Positions 1 through 55,418 of a stretch of DNA of 64,000 nt are shown one piece after another. Origin of the DNA: Coturnix japonica (taxonomy: Eukaryota; Chordata; Aves; Galliformes; Phasianidae); the NCBI RefSeq assembly GCF_001577835.2, contig NC_029521.1, positions 20,428,470-20,492,469 on the forward strand. Direction: 5' to 3'. How positions within the stretch are numbered: position 1 is the stretch's first letter; every line of letters starts with the position of its first letter. Made by a program: the position numbers and the translations under genes. The notes under the pieces are model-generated. The model made no database searches, was not told the origin of the DNA, and saw nothing but the letters and a program-made list of their open reading frames with translations.

Positions 1-1389
1 ATTCTGGCCCCCCTCATTTGGAGAGGGTCACAAAGCCATTGGGTTGTGAACTCAGGCCCTAAACAGATCACAGTGCAAATGACAGAGATGGGGAATGGCA
101 AATAAAACGTGGTGATTTTTAAAACAGCTGTGGGCTCTGCTTTTGGCTTGTCTTTGGGTACCTGCTTCCCTGGACAGGGCTGGTTCATGGGTCATACCTG
201 CCCTGGAAAAAGGGAAGGTGCGGGCTCTCTGCTTGCATGTGAAACCATGTATCTCCAGTTGAGTGCCACAGGGAGACATCACTGCTTGGTGTTTGAACTC
301 CTATATTCAGATTGTAGGGTTTCTAAGCTGCAGCAGGAGCCTCCATGGGAAGATTTGTGCCATCTCTGCCACTCGCAGCTCCAATGTGGAATGCTGGCAG
401 GTGGTTGCAGGCAGTTCAGTCCAGCTTGACTCTGCATCACACTGCTGCAATAGGAAGGAAACCTCACTGCCAGAAGTCAGTGCCGGACTCAGTCCTATTT
501 GTGAAGAGCTGCGGGTGTTAATTACACTCCAGTGATGAGTCACTCCCAATCTGGGCTTGTCCCATGCTCCAGCTTCTGCCTCCTTCCTACTTCTAATTTC
601 AGGACAGGATGGGAAAGGGAGCGAAGCTCTGCAGGGCTGAAACGTTGGTGCTGCAACATGTTTACAACCTTCTTTCAATAACAACCAGACCAAAGACGTC
701 CTGTTGGGCTGCAGCAGGGCTGGTGAGCTACAGAAGCCTAAAATTTATGTCTGTGAATGATAAGCAGCCCCAGAACCTTGCCCAAGTGCTGCTGGAGGTG
801 CTGAATCCAGGTTAAGCACGCAGGGTGTGTGCCCAATGGGTTAACTGCTGCCAACCCACGCTCGCAGGGGTGCAGGGTTAGGTGTGCCCCAAGTATCGCC
901 CTGGTTGAAGAATCCCAGGGGCAGGAGATAAGCTGCTACGTTGATTATTTTTCTTTGCTGAGCACGTTATCAGAGCATCTCAGGAGCATCACGGTGCCAA
1001 CCCCCTGTGGGGACTGCCTGGCACTGAGGGATTGGCACGGCACAGCGCCTGCACGCTGCCCACGAGCTGTGAGCGATCCACCTGCACCTGGGACAAGCCC
1101 AGGCAGAGGCTGCTGTGCTGGGACATCCCTTCCACATGCTGTGGTTCCCAACAGCAGCCCCCACTCAGCTGCTGGGATGTTGGGGGCCATGCCCAGCCCT
1201 GACTGGGTAGACTCCAGCACGGCACTTGTGTGCTGCAGGCAGGGATGTGGGCACCATGGTGGGTTCGCAGTGGCTTTGCAGCCTGCTGCCCATCCTCAGG
1301 GCCTGGCGTTGGGCTGGCGAACCCCCAGGGCTGGGTGGGCTGCATGGCTGCAGGGCACTGTGTGCACTGCAGAGGAGGCTGAGCAGGGT
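1..1389. other. Intergenic DNA upstream of WBP1L
   Basis: No exon could be supported here. Open frames are short or GC-biased and do not resemble a known protein. An AATAAA hexamer at 101-106 on the plus strand could be the poly(A) signal of the upstream neighbour, which is SFXN2 in the conserved vertebrate order. That is inference from synteny only, as no SFXN2 coding sequence is visible. GC and CpG content rise from about 1000 towards the WBP1L promoter. Confidence 0.5.
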
Positions 1390-1429
1390 TTAAAGCTGCC
1401 AGGAGCCATGGCCAGCAGACGTGGCCGTG

Positions 1430-1770
1430 CGCTGTATGGCCGTCACAGAGCCCCTGAGCTGCCCCCCACGCCGTGGCACGGACACGAGTGGCAGCGCCCA
1501 CACCCCCTTACACACAGTTCCGCCACTCACAACATGGCGCCCATCGCACCACCCCGGGCCCCCTGTCCGCCGCGCCACACTCAAGATGGCAGCTCCCTGC
1601 AGGCAGACCCCGCCCCTCCCGTTCTGGCGTGTCGAGCCAATAGCCGTCCGAGCTGCGCGCCGTCTGACCAATCAGCGATAGAAGGGGGCGGGACAAGGAG
1701 CGGGGTACCCCTCGGCTCCCGTCCCGGGCCGCAGTCGGGCTGGGGAGGCGGGGAGCGGGGGGTGGGGGGG
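1430..1770 (+). promoter_or_regulatory. WBP1L: WBP1L CpG-island promoter and 5'UTR
   Basis: This is a CpG-rich, TATA-less stretch just before the first coding exon. Visible elements are a CCAAT at 1637-1641, a second CCAATCA at 1668-1674, a GGGGCGGG GC box at about 1685-1692, and a YY1-like CAAGATGGC at 1582-1590. This is the usual make-up of a broad housekeeping promoter. The transcription start is not defined by the sequence; it probably lies between about 1600 and 1740. The CpG-rich composition continues into the start of intron 1, to about 2230. Confidence 0.7.
1742..1770 (+). promoter_or_regulatory. WBP1L: Putative G-quadruplex abutting the WBP1L start codon
   Basis: Four long G runs (4, 4, 6 and 7 G) separated by loops of 4, 3 and 1 nt end immediately before the ATG at 1771. 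The pattern fits the G3+N1-7 quadruplex rule on the sense strand, so it would exist in the 5'UTR RNA if transcription starts upstream. Folding is predicted from pattern only. Confidence 0.6.
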
Positions 1771-48061
<46,291 letters not shown>

Positions 48062-49405
48062 GGAGGCAGAGCGGGAAGGAGAACCAGGGGAAAACGAGGA
48101 AAACAGTGAAACACGCAGACAGAAACTTTGAAAGGAGAAAAAGGTGATATGACCTTTTTTGTTCTTGGTTTGTTTGTTTTCTTTTTTCCCCCCTCCAGTG
48201 TAAGTCGGGGACTCGTCCCGAAGGCCCGGCTTGTGGGGGACGGGCTGCTCTGGGTTTCGTTAATCACGTCCGTTCTGCTCCACAGGGCAGGGACTGTTGT
48301 TTGTCGATGAGACCTTCTCACAAATGGAACTTTCCCACTGGTGATTTTGGTGATGGTTATTATGAGTTTGTTGGTATTAGTTTTCCAGAACACTGCTTTA
48401 TCTCGCAATCAGTAAAGCTCAGCAAATCTCACCCTGGGAGGATACAAAATCACCATGACGCTTCAACCTCCAGGTGTCTTCCCAGAAGCAGCAGCTTCTG
48501 ACAGTGCCGGCAGTCAGTAGCCCAAGAGTTCTGGTCTGATCGAGTGCTCTTGAGGCATTGGGGGTTTCGTTTCTTTTTCACTTTTAGGGTTTGTTGGTGG
48601 TTTCTGTTTGTTTGTTATTTTCTTTCGGTGTTGAACTTTCCCAAAGCTGATGAATGCCTCAACACATCAGCCCCGTAATCTCTGGTGCTTCAGTGTTTAA
48701 AGACAGCAGGTAGGAAATATCCCACTTGAAGCTGGTGGCAGAGAGACCAGTTTCTTCCAGGAGTGCCGGGTCTACCACAAGCAGTCTGCAAGGAGAGCTG
48801 TTCCACAAATTTGCCTTTCTGTGTAATTTCCAACAAGTGTATTTCTTCAATGCCTCCAAGAGCACAGCTAGAAGTAGAATCAAGGCAGCTGGGCTGCCTT
48901 CCAAGTACTGTGGTCTCCGAATGACCTTTTCCCGGTGTGCTGCAAAAGGGCTTGGCTTTATTTTTTTCCCTTATTTTCGCACCCTGAGGGCAGCACACTC
49001 AGTGAAGGTGACAAAAATAAAACAGAACAGGGCTCTCTTTGGCCAGTGTGCCTTCAAGCTTCAGCGATGCGTGTTGAACAAATGGAGACGAGAGCTCCGT
49101 CCGTTGCGAAGGGGTGACTTACCGTGTAGATGTGGAACACCTGTGCAGTATTTCTTTTGTTTTCGGATCCAGAAGTTTGGTGCGATTCTGATGTTGACCA
49201 CTTCAAGAAAATGAATGTCTGTTTTCTTTTATTATTATTATTTTTTTTTAATAGTGGCAACTGGCTACTGTATCATGTCTGTGAGCGTGTGTGTGTGACT
49301 GCAATCCATGCATGCGAGTCCTACTGGTAATATGAAAACCTGCTGTAAGACTGCAAGAAAATTTACTGTAGCTTTGCTTTAATAAACGGTAGAGATTTTG
49401 TTAGT
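48062..49405 (+). other. WBP1L: WBP1L 3'UTR
   Basis: Noncoding, with U-rich and (ATT)n stretches (about 49230-49252). An internal AATAAA lies at about 49016 and the probable distal signal is at 49381. The downstream boundary is inferred from that hexamer. Confidence 0.7.
49381..49386 (+). terminator. WBP1L: WBP1L poly(A) signal AATAAA
   Basis: Canonical AATAAA in AT-rich 3'UTR, followed within about 20-30 nt by TTTTGTTAGTG-type U/GU-rich sequence. It is the last good hexamer before convergent CYP17A1. Confidence 0.65.
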
Positions 49406-49696
49406 GACAACCTGAAGGGAAAAACAAAACGAGCTGAAAACTAACATTCCCTGGTGTGCTCGTGTGGAAGAGAGCACAATTCAGACTGTGTATCTTGTTC
49501 TCGGGTTATCTCCCCATCCCTTTTATAATTATGGTCGTCTGGATCATTGCTATTGTGGGGAAAGAAATTGAAAACTGAACTCAGTCGTATTCAGATTTGA
49601 TTGATTGAAAACCAAAATCAGTTTCAAATAAGGTGGAAACCAAAATATAATGCCTTTTCTGATAACCTGCCTCTGTGTTTGCGTATCATTTTGTGA

Positions 49697-49830
49697 GTCA
49701 TAGACTCATACAATGGTTGGGTTGGAAGGGACCTTAAACCCATCCAGTTCTCTCCCTGCTGTGGGCTGGGTGCCCTCTGCCTGGAACAAAGCTGGAGGGC
49801 TCAGCCCAGGCACCAGGCACTGAGGGTTTG
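49697..49830 (-). mobile_element. CR1 LINE 3' fragment
   Basis: GAGTCATAGACTCATACAAT, GGTTGGGTTGGAAGGGACCT and AACCCATCCAGTTC, followed by CCCTGCTGTGGGCTGGGTGC, represent a CR1 subfamily 3' end in reverse orientation. Confidence 0.88.
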
Positions 49831-50161
49831 CTTGTTTGGGGTCCCAGGGGCCCCTCGTTTCTTGAGGCAGGTGGTTAGATGGGGAAGCCTGGCTGCTGCC
49901 ATCCAAACTGAGAGAGAAAATGTAAACCAAACGTGAACAGAAGAGTTAGCAGCGAGGAGAGACTGACTGCGTGCTGGCTTTCCTGCCCACCGGCAAGAGT
50001 TAAAGTGCAGGGGAAGCACAGGGGGGCAGGGAAGGTGGAGGTGCACAGAGCTACAGGGTTAAATATTAAGAGGTCAGGTAATAGAGAACCAGAAACCTAA
50101 TTGCACGCTGCCCTCGCTGGCAGGGTGTCCTATGGTAACTGGCTCCTACTGGCATGGGCTC

Positions 50162-50225
50162 AGTGTGCACACATGTGTACAAACATGTATGTGCATGCAT
50201 GTATGTGTAGGCATGCATGAATGCA
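50162..50225. repeat. Alternating purine-pyrimidine tract (TGCATG/TGTG rich)
   Basis: Short degenerate repeats of ATGTGTAC, ATGCATG and ATGTATGTG. Alternating purine-pyrimidine sequence of this kind can adopt Z-DNA; no function is implied. Confidence 0.6.
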
Positions 50226-50556
50226 TCTCTGTGCCTGCACACACTTGCAAGCACGCAGCAGTGCAGGTGCATGCAGTGTGTGCCTGTGCACAGCGGGAGC
50301 CACTCGGGAGCTAAAAATGCAGCAGTGTTTGAGCTGTTTTGTTTGTTTCCCTGCACACAGCAGGTTCCCAGCCATGTCACTGTGGCCCCCAATGGCCCTC
50401 CAGCCCATGTCCATGGGGCAATGTCTGCAGCCCCACAGAGGGACCATGCCCACACTTCAGCCCAGCACTCACACAAGATTTTGGGGCCCTTCCACCTGCT
50501 CTGCCATCTGTCACCTGCCCAAAAAGCAGCCTGAGCCATGCTGGGTTGGGGACAGC

Positions 50557-50562
50557 TTTATT
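50557..50562 (-). terminator. CYP17A1: CYP17A1 poly(A) signal
   Basis: TTTATT on the plus strand is AATAAA on the coding strand, 87 nt past the stop codon at 50649-50651. This gives a short 3'UTR of roughly 100-110 nt. Confidence 0.8.
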
Positions 50563-50648
50563 CAGACAATCTCACATCTACGAGGCAGGCAGAGCACAGT
50601 CTCCACGGTGTCCACCCACTCCATTCCACCTATCCCAAGTACCCCATC

Positions 50649-52942
50649 TCACCCCACCATCTCTCCTCTCCAGGCCTCCCGCAGCCTGGCTTTCACCCGA
50701 AACTTCTGCACCTGCAGCACGACACCAAACTTGCCCTCCAGCGAGGGCAGGGGCTGATCCTGCGGACACTCGAGCGTGAATCTCTGCAGCACCCAGGCCA
50801 GGAAGAGGAAGAGCTCCATCTTGGCCAGGACTTCACCCAGACACACGCGGATGCCGGCCCCAAAGGGCAGGTAGCTGGGAGATGGCGAGTGGATGTGCTG
50901 GCCCTGCTCATCCAGGAAGCGGCCTGCAAGGGGAAAGGGGGATCTGTCCCTTCTGCCTGAGACCTGCCCCAATTCATCATCCCTCCCCCCTGGGCACTGG
51001 GCTGGGAGCTCACAACTCACCAGGGTTGAACTCCTCGGGTTTATCCCACTCCTTCTCATCGTGGTGAACAGACCAGAGGTTGATGACCACCCTGGCGCCC
51101 TTGGGGATGGAGTACTCACCGATGCTGCAGGGCAGACACAGTGTGAGATGGATGCTCCCTCCCCAACCTCTGCCCACACCCCCGCTGGTCTCACCTGGTG
51201 TCGGCAAGGGACACGTGTGGGATGAGCAGGGGGGACACAGGCCGGATGCGCAGCACCTCGCTGATGGTAGCCTCCAGGTAGGGCAGCAGTGGGCGGTCAC
51301 TGAGGTGGGGGTGACGTGCCAGGCCAATCTTCTGGTCCATCTCCTCCTGGATCTTCTTCTGGACCTGCAACAGGACATAAATAGGGAGCCTAGGAGGGGT
51401 ATGCTCTGTGCAAGGGGCACCTCCAGCACACCCTGGTAGATAAGGGCAGAAATAAAGCTCTCACATCCCAGTATCACTTATCTCTAAAGCCTGACATCTC
51501 TCCCAGCATTGCTCTTTCCCAAAGCCCTCTGCAATGGCCCTGGTGCACAAGGGACCCCACAGACCCTACCTCAGGGTAGTGGAGCAGGTAGAGCACAGCC
51601 CACTTGAGCACGGTGGTGGTGGTCTCCACACCAGCCCCAAAGATGTCCCCCACTGTCATGAGGAGGTGGTCGTCTGTCAGCTCCAAACCTGGCTCAGGGC
51701 TGTTGTTCTCAGCGTTGAGCCTCACTTGCAGCAGGGCATCCATCAGGTCCCTCACAGTGTCCCCACTAAAGGCTTCCTGCCAGGGGACACATGTGAGTTG
51801 GGCTGTGCCATGCACAGTCCTACAGCCCAGCTCCAGCAGTTGCAGCCCCAGGCGTCCCCTGCCCCCTTCAGCACCTTGTGTTCATTGAACTTCTGCTGCA
51901 GCAGCTGGTCCCTGACCTTGAGGCATCGCTTCAGCAGGGCCAAGTCCTTGTTGGGGAAGATCTGGGGGAGAAAAGCCCCGTTGCATCAAAAGGCTCCTGT
52001 GGGACAAATCCCAACCCCTTCCTCTATTCCAGCAACAAGAGACCCACATGGTTGCTGTGTCCCCTCTCACCTGCAGCCAGGGGAAGATGTCTACCAGGCT
52101 CTCCTTGGCCACGGTGTCCACGATGCCCTGGCTGTACTCCAGCATGGCCTCAAACTCGGGGTCCCCACGCCGGTAGGAGGAGTTGAAGCAGAGGGAGCAG
52201 ACCACGTTGGTGACAGCCCGTGTGAGCTCCGGGGCCATGTCCAGGGCCATATCCTGCGCAGCACCGAGGGTCTCACACAGGGATGCTGCCTCCCTGCAGA
52301 CTTTGGGTAGAAGGAGAGGGGCAGTGAGCTCTGGGGGCAACCAATCCCCAATTATTTGCCCCAGGAAACCCGAGCATGGTGAAAGCCCAACACTTACTGA
52401 TCTTCTCCAGGGCGACTGAGCCCTCCCCAAACATGGAGAGGGCAGCATGCACCAGTTTGCGCTGGAACTTCCAGAGGGGACCGTAGCTGGCAAAGGCGAT
52501 GTCCTTGCCCCCGCGGGACAGTAGGTCCGTGGTCACCTGTAGGACACACAGCCACGGGCTCACCCCGTGCAGCATCCTCGCCCCATCTCAGGGGGGTCCA
52601 AAACACTGTCGCCGTGACCCCACGACTCACGGTGCGGGGCCGTCCAGCAAAAGCCTTCCCCTTCTTCAGCAGCACCTCCCGGGCGTGCTGGTAGCTATTG
52701 ACCACCACCACGTAGTGGGAGCCCATCCAGAGCCCGTAGAGGCTGCCGTAGCGGCCCTGCAGGCTCCACAGCCGCAGGTGGAGCTGCGGGTGCCCGGCCA
52801 GCTGCAGCAGGCTTCCCACCAGCGGCAGGGCTGGAAGGCTCCGCAGCCGCCCCGTCCCCGTCCCCGTGGGAGCCTGACTGCACGACAGCCTCCATGCACA
52901 CAGCAGGGCCAGCGCCAGCAGCAGGACGGCGAGCGGCGGCAT
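50649..52942 (-). CDS. CYP17A1: CYP17A1, steroid 17-alpha-hydroxylase/17,20-lyase
   Basis: Eight exons on the minus strand: 52942-52631, 52536-52398, 52300-52071, 51961-51875, 51776-51570, 51364-51195, 51124-51021 and 50923-50649. All have GT/AG borders and compatible phases, giving 507 aa, the normal family length. The enzyme is a microsomal P450 that 17-hydroxylates pregnenolone and progesterone and cleaves the C17-C20 bond in adrenal and gonad. Visible marks: N-terminal anchor [17 protein letters not shown]; proline-rich hinge region; C-helix WKFQRK; I-helix [12 protein letters not shown] (residues about 300-310); ExxR as EVLR (361-364); [10 protein letters not shown]; and haem loop [11 protein letters not shown] with ligand Cys444. 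No disabling change is seen. ATG was chosen by the membrane anchor and the TATA box 37 nt upstream. The sequence reads as nearly identical to chicken CYP17A1 from memory. Confidence 0.97.
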
Positions 52943-52978
52943 GGTGGGACGGCTGTGCGGCTGAGCGGCTGTGGGCTC

Positions 52979-52984
52979 TTTATA
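52979..52984 (-). promoter_or_regulatory. CYP17A1: CYP17A1 TATA box
   Basis: TATAAA on the minus strand, with its nearest base 37 nt upstream of the start codon. It implies transcription start near 52950 and a 5'UTR of only about ten nucleotides. A GTCAAGGGG element just upstream (about 53001-53010) loosely resembles an SF-1 (NR5A1) half site, the expected regulator of this gene, but differs from consensus. Confidence 0.75.
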
Positions 52985-53215
52985 CCCGCTCAGGGGCATC
53001 CCCTTGACCCTGGGACGGGGGCGGCTTATCGGGGGGATGGCGGTGACGGGCAGCGGGGCCAGCGCTGCAGCTGGGTGAGGGCAGCGGGGCAGCAGTGATA
53101 GCGGAGCGCTGGGGGATCCAGCTCCAGCTGCAGTTGCAGCCACCGCCAAGGTGGGCAGGAGGGGGCTGGGGGCTGGTGCTGCTCTAGGAGACATTCCAGG
53201 TGCCTGCGCTGCAAT

Positions 53216-53622
53216 GGGATGAACTGGGATGAACTGGGATGGACTGGGATGGACTGGGATGGACTGGGATGGACTGGGATGGACTGGGGCTGCACTGGGA
53301 TGCACTGGGATGCATTGGGATGCACTGGGATGCACTGGGATGCATTGGGATGCATTGGGATGCACTGGGATGCATTGGGATGCACTGGGATACACTGGGG
53401 ATGCACTGGGATGCATTGGGATCCACTGGGATGCACTGGGATGCATTGGGATGCATTGGGATGCATTGGGATGCACTGGGATGCATTGGGATGCATTGGC
53501 ATGCACTGGGATGCACTGGGATACACTGGGGGTGCACTGGGATGCATTGGGATGCATTGGGATGCACTGGGATACACTGGGGGTGCACTGGGATGCATTG
53601 GGGATGCACTGGGGATGCACTG
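53216..53622 (+). repeat. 10-bp minisatellite (GGGATGCAYT)n, about 40 units
   Basis: A near-perfect tandem array of decamers. The left end is GGGATGAACT/GGGATGGACT and the body is GGGATGCACT alternating with GGGATGCATT; occasional 11-mers (GGGG) and one GGCATGCACT unit interrupt it. Because 10 is not a multiple of 3, each frame repeats every 30 bp and several stay open, producing long artificial ORFs. It sits in the 928-bp interval between the divergent CYP17A1 and BORCS7 start codons, about 270 bp from one and 250 bp from the other. Each unit supplies GGG plus a 7-nt loop, so any four consecutive units fit the G-quadruplex pattern. Confidence 0.97.
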
Positions 53623-53699
53623 AGCAGCTCAGAGCAGTACTGGGCAGCACCACTCAGCACTGGGCAGCACTGATCATTGGGCAATAGCGGTCGGGACTG

Positions 53700-53870
53700 G
53701 GTATAAGGGGCACCATTGGAATGGCTGGGCAGCTCTGGACGGGCAAGCTGGGCAAGCTGCAGGACAGCAGTGGGCAGCACAGAGCAGCAGCAGCACGGAG
53801 CAGCCGCAGCGCGTTCTCTCCCCTTCAGTCCCTCTCCGCTCGCCGTATCGCGGCCGGGTGGTGCGGCAAG
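53700..53870 (+). promoter_or_regulatory. BORCS7: BORCS7 promoter and 5'UTR
   Basis: GC-rich, CAG/GCAGC-rich sequence without a TATA box leads to the ATG. An AAGATGGCGGC YY1 element at 53868-53878 overlaps the start codon, a known arrangement in housekeeping genes in which YY1 binds downstream of initiation. The transcription start is probably within 53760-53850. Confidence 0.6.
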
Positions 53871-55418
53871 ATGGCGGCGGGGGTCCCGGCGGAGGCTCAG
53901 TCGCGGTTCGGACACTCGGTGAAGGGGCTGCTGACCGAGAAGGTGACGAGCTGCGGCACCGACGTGATCGCGCTGACCAAGCAGGTGCTGAAGGGCTCCC
54001 GCAGCGCAGAGGTGAGCGGCGGGGAGCGCGGCGGGGCGCGGCAGGACGGGGCGGAGGGGCCGGGCCGGGCCGCTCGGCTCCCCCCCGTTATCGCTGCCCC
54101 TCAGCGCCCCGTGCCTTCCTTCCTGTGGCAGCTGCTGGGCCAGGCCGCCAGGAACATGGTGCTGCAGGAGGACGCCATCCTGCACTCTGAGGATGTAAGC
54201 TGTGTTTGCTGGGGCTGCCGCGGTTCTGCTTGGTGGTGGTTGTGGGAGAAGTTCATTGTCGGTCTTGTTCTCCACAGAGCTTAAGGAAAATGGCCATAAT
54301 AACCACGCACCTGCAGTACCAGTGAGTATGGGCACCGTGTGCGCTCTGGGGATGCGAACGGATCCTTTTGTTGCTTCTCTTTCTTTGTAATTCGTGATGC
54401 TGTAAGGACTTTGTGGAGCCTCCATGCAGGCCTGTTTGCTGCACCTCCCATAGCTGAGCACAGCCTGGGGCTGGGAGCGTAGAACTGTAGAATCATTTGA
54501 GTTGGAAAGGACCCTTAAAGGCCATCTGGTTCAGCTCACCTGCACTGAGCAGGGACACCTACAGCTCCGCCAGGTGCACACAGCCCCTCCAGCCTGACCT
54601 TGGGTGTCTCCAGGGCTGGGCATCCACTGCTTCTCTGGGCAACCTATGCCAGTACTTTAGTACCCTCCAGCCCCACCACATCCACTGATATGGACGAGGC
54701 TGTTTTGGGGTGAGAGCTGTGATTTTAGTTTCCTATGTGCCATGCACTGGGTCTCCTGTATCAGTGTGTGATGCTGAGAGGGAGAAAAGTGCCACTGCTT
54801 TCTGCTCTGGGCATAATCCAGACACATTTGAAGGTTTTTGCCTCCTGAGCCCTCAGTCAAATCCTCATCAGTATCACACAAATGCTGTTGCTGAGATTCT
54901 GAGTATTTTTTTCTAATGCTCTTTCCTCTGCTTTTCTCCTCTAGGCAGGAAGCAATTCAGAAGAAGTGAGTACCCAGCTGAGGAATGCCAGGCCGACATG
55001 GGAAGCAGAATGTCAAGGCTGATGGGAAAGGGATGAGTGATTGATAGAATGGGGAGGGGGAGAATGGAACTGGAAATATTTACAGCTGCTTTTGAAACAG
55101 ATGCCGGCCCAGCAGGAAAATGTTTCACTGCTGTGAAGATCAGTACTGTGGAGGGCTGAGAATTTGGGTGAAGAGATGATTTATGCTAAAGCTTCCATTT
55201 GTTTCATTGCCACACACATGAGCACAAAGAGTGAGGTTTGCTTTAAGAGGCAATGGAATTGGGCTGGGGAGATCCAGGGTTTCTTTCTTCTGTAATGTAA
55301 ATGTCAGAGCTGTTCTGGGTGCTTGGGTGCACATCTCACTGTGAACCTCTTCTTATTTTTCCCCAGTGTGGAGCAGTCATCAAACCTGCAGGACCAGCTG
55401 AGTCACTTGCTGAAATGA
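53871..55418 (+). CDS. BORCS7: BORCS7, BLOC-1-related complex subunit 7 (diaskedin)
   Basis: Five coding exons, 53871-54011, 54132-54194, 54278-54321, 54945-54965 and 55367-55418, join in phase to 106 aa, identical in length to the human protein. The product begins MAAGVPAEAQSRFGHSVKG and ends SSNLQDQLSHLLK; the core GTDVIALTKQVLKGSRS and NMVLQEDAILHSED is almost invariant with human. BORC sits on the cytosolic face of lysosomes and recruits ARL8, coupling lysosomes to kinesin for outward movement. The small helical protein has no membrane segment or enzyme motif. Exon 4 is a 21-nt micro-exon (seven residues), verified by phase on both sides. Intron 3 carries a CR1 fragment. The gene is divergent from CYP17A1. 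Confidence 0.96.
54484..54690 (-). mobile_element. CR1 LINE 3' fragment in BORCS7 intron 3
   Basis: TAGAATCATTTGAGTTGGAA, AGGACCCTTAAAGGCCATCT, CACCTGCACTGAGCAGGGAC, CAGCCCCTCCAGCCTGACCT and GGGTGTCTCCAGGGCTGGGC follow the CR1 3'UTR in reverse orientation. Well preserved, about 200 bp. Confidence 0.93.

Larger units (their letters stand above)
49410..50540. other. Convergent intergenic region WBP1L / CYP17A1
   Basis: About 1.1 kb between the two inferred cleavage sites. It holds a CR1 fragment at 49697-49830 and an alternating purine-pyrimidine CATGCATGTATGTGTG-like patch at about 50162-50225. No gene is supported. Confidence 0.7.

Noticed and set aside
53184-54461. 425-codon minus-strand ORF and a 419-codon one at 52394-53653, rich in QCIPMHPSAS-type repeats
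   Set aside because: Both are readings of the 10-bp minisatellite; several frames are open because a 30-bp period contains no stop. The 52394-53653 ORF only contains real sequence where it overlaps CYP17A1 exon 1.
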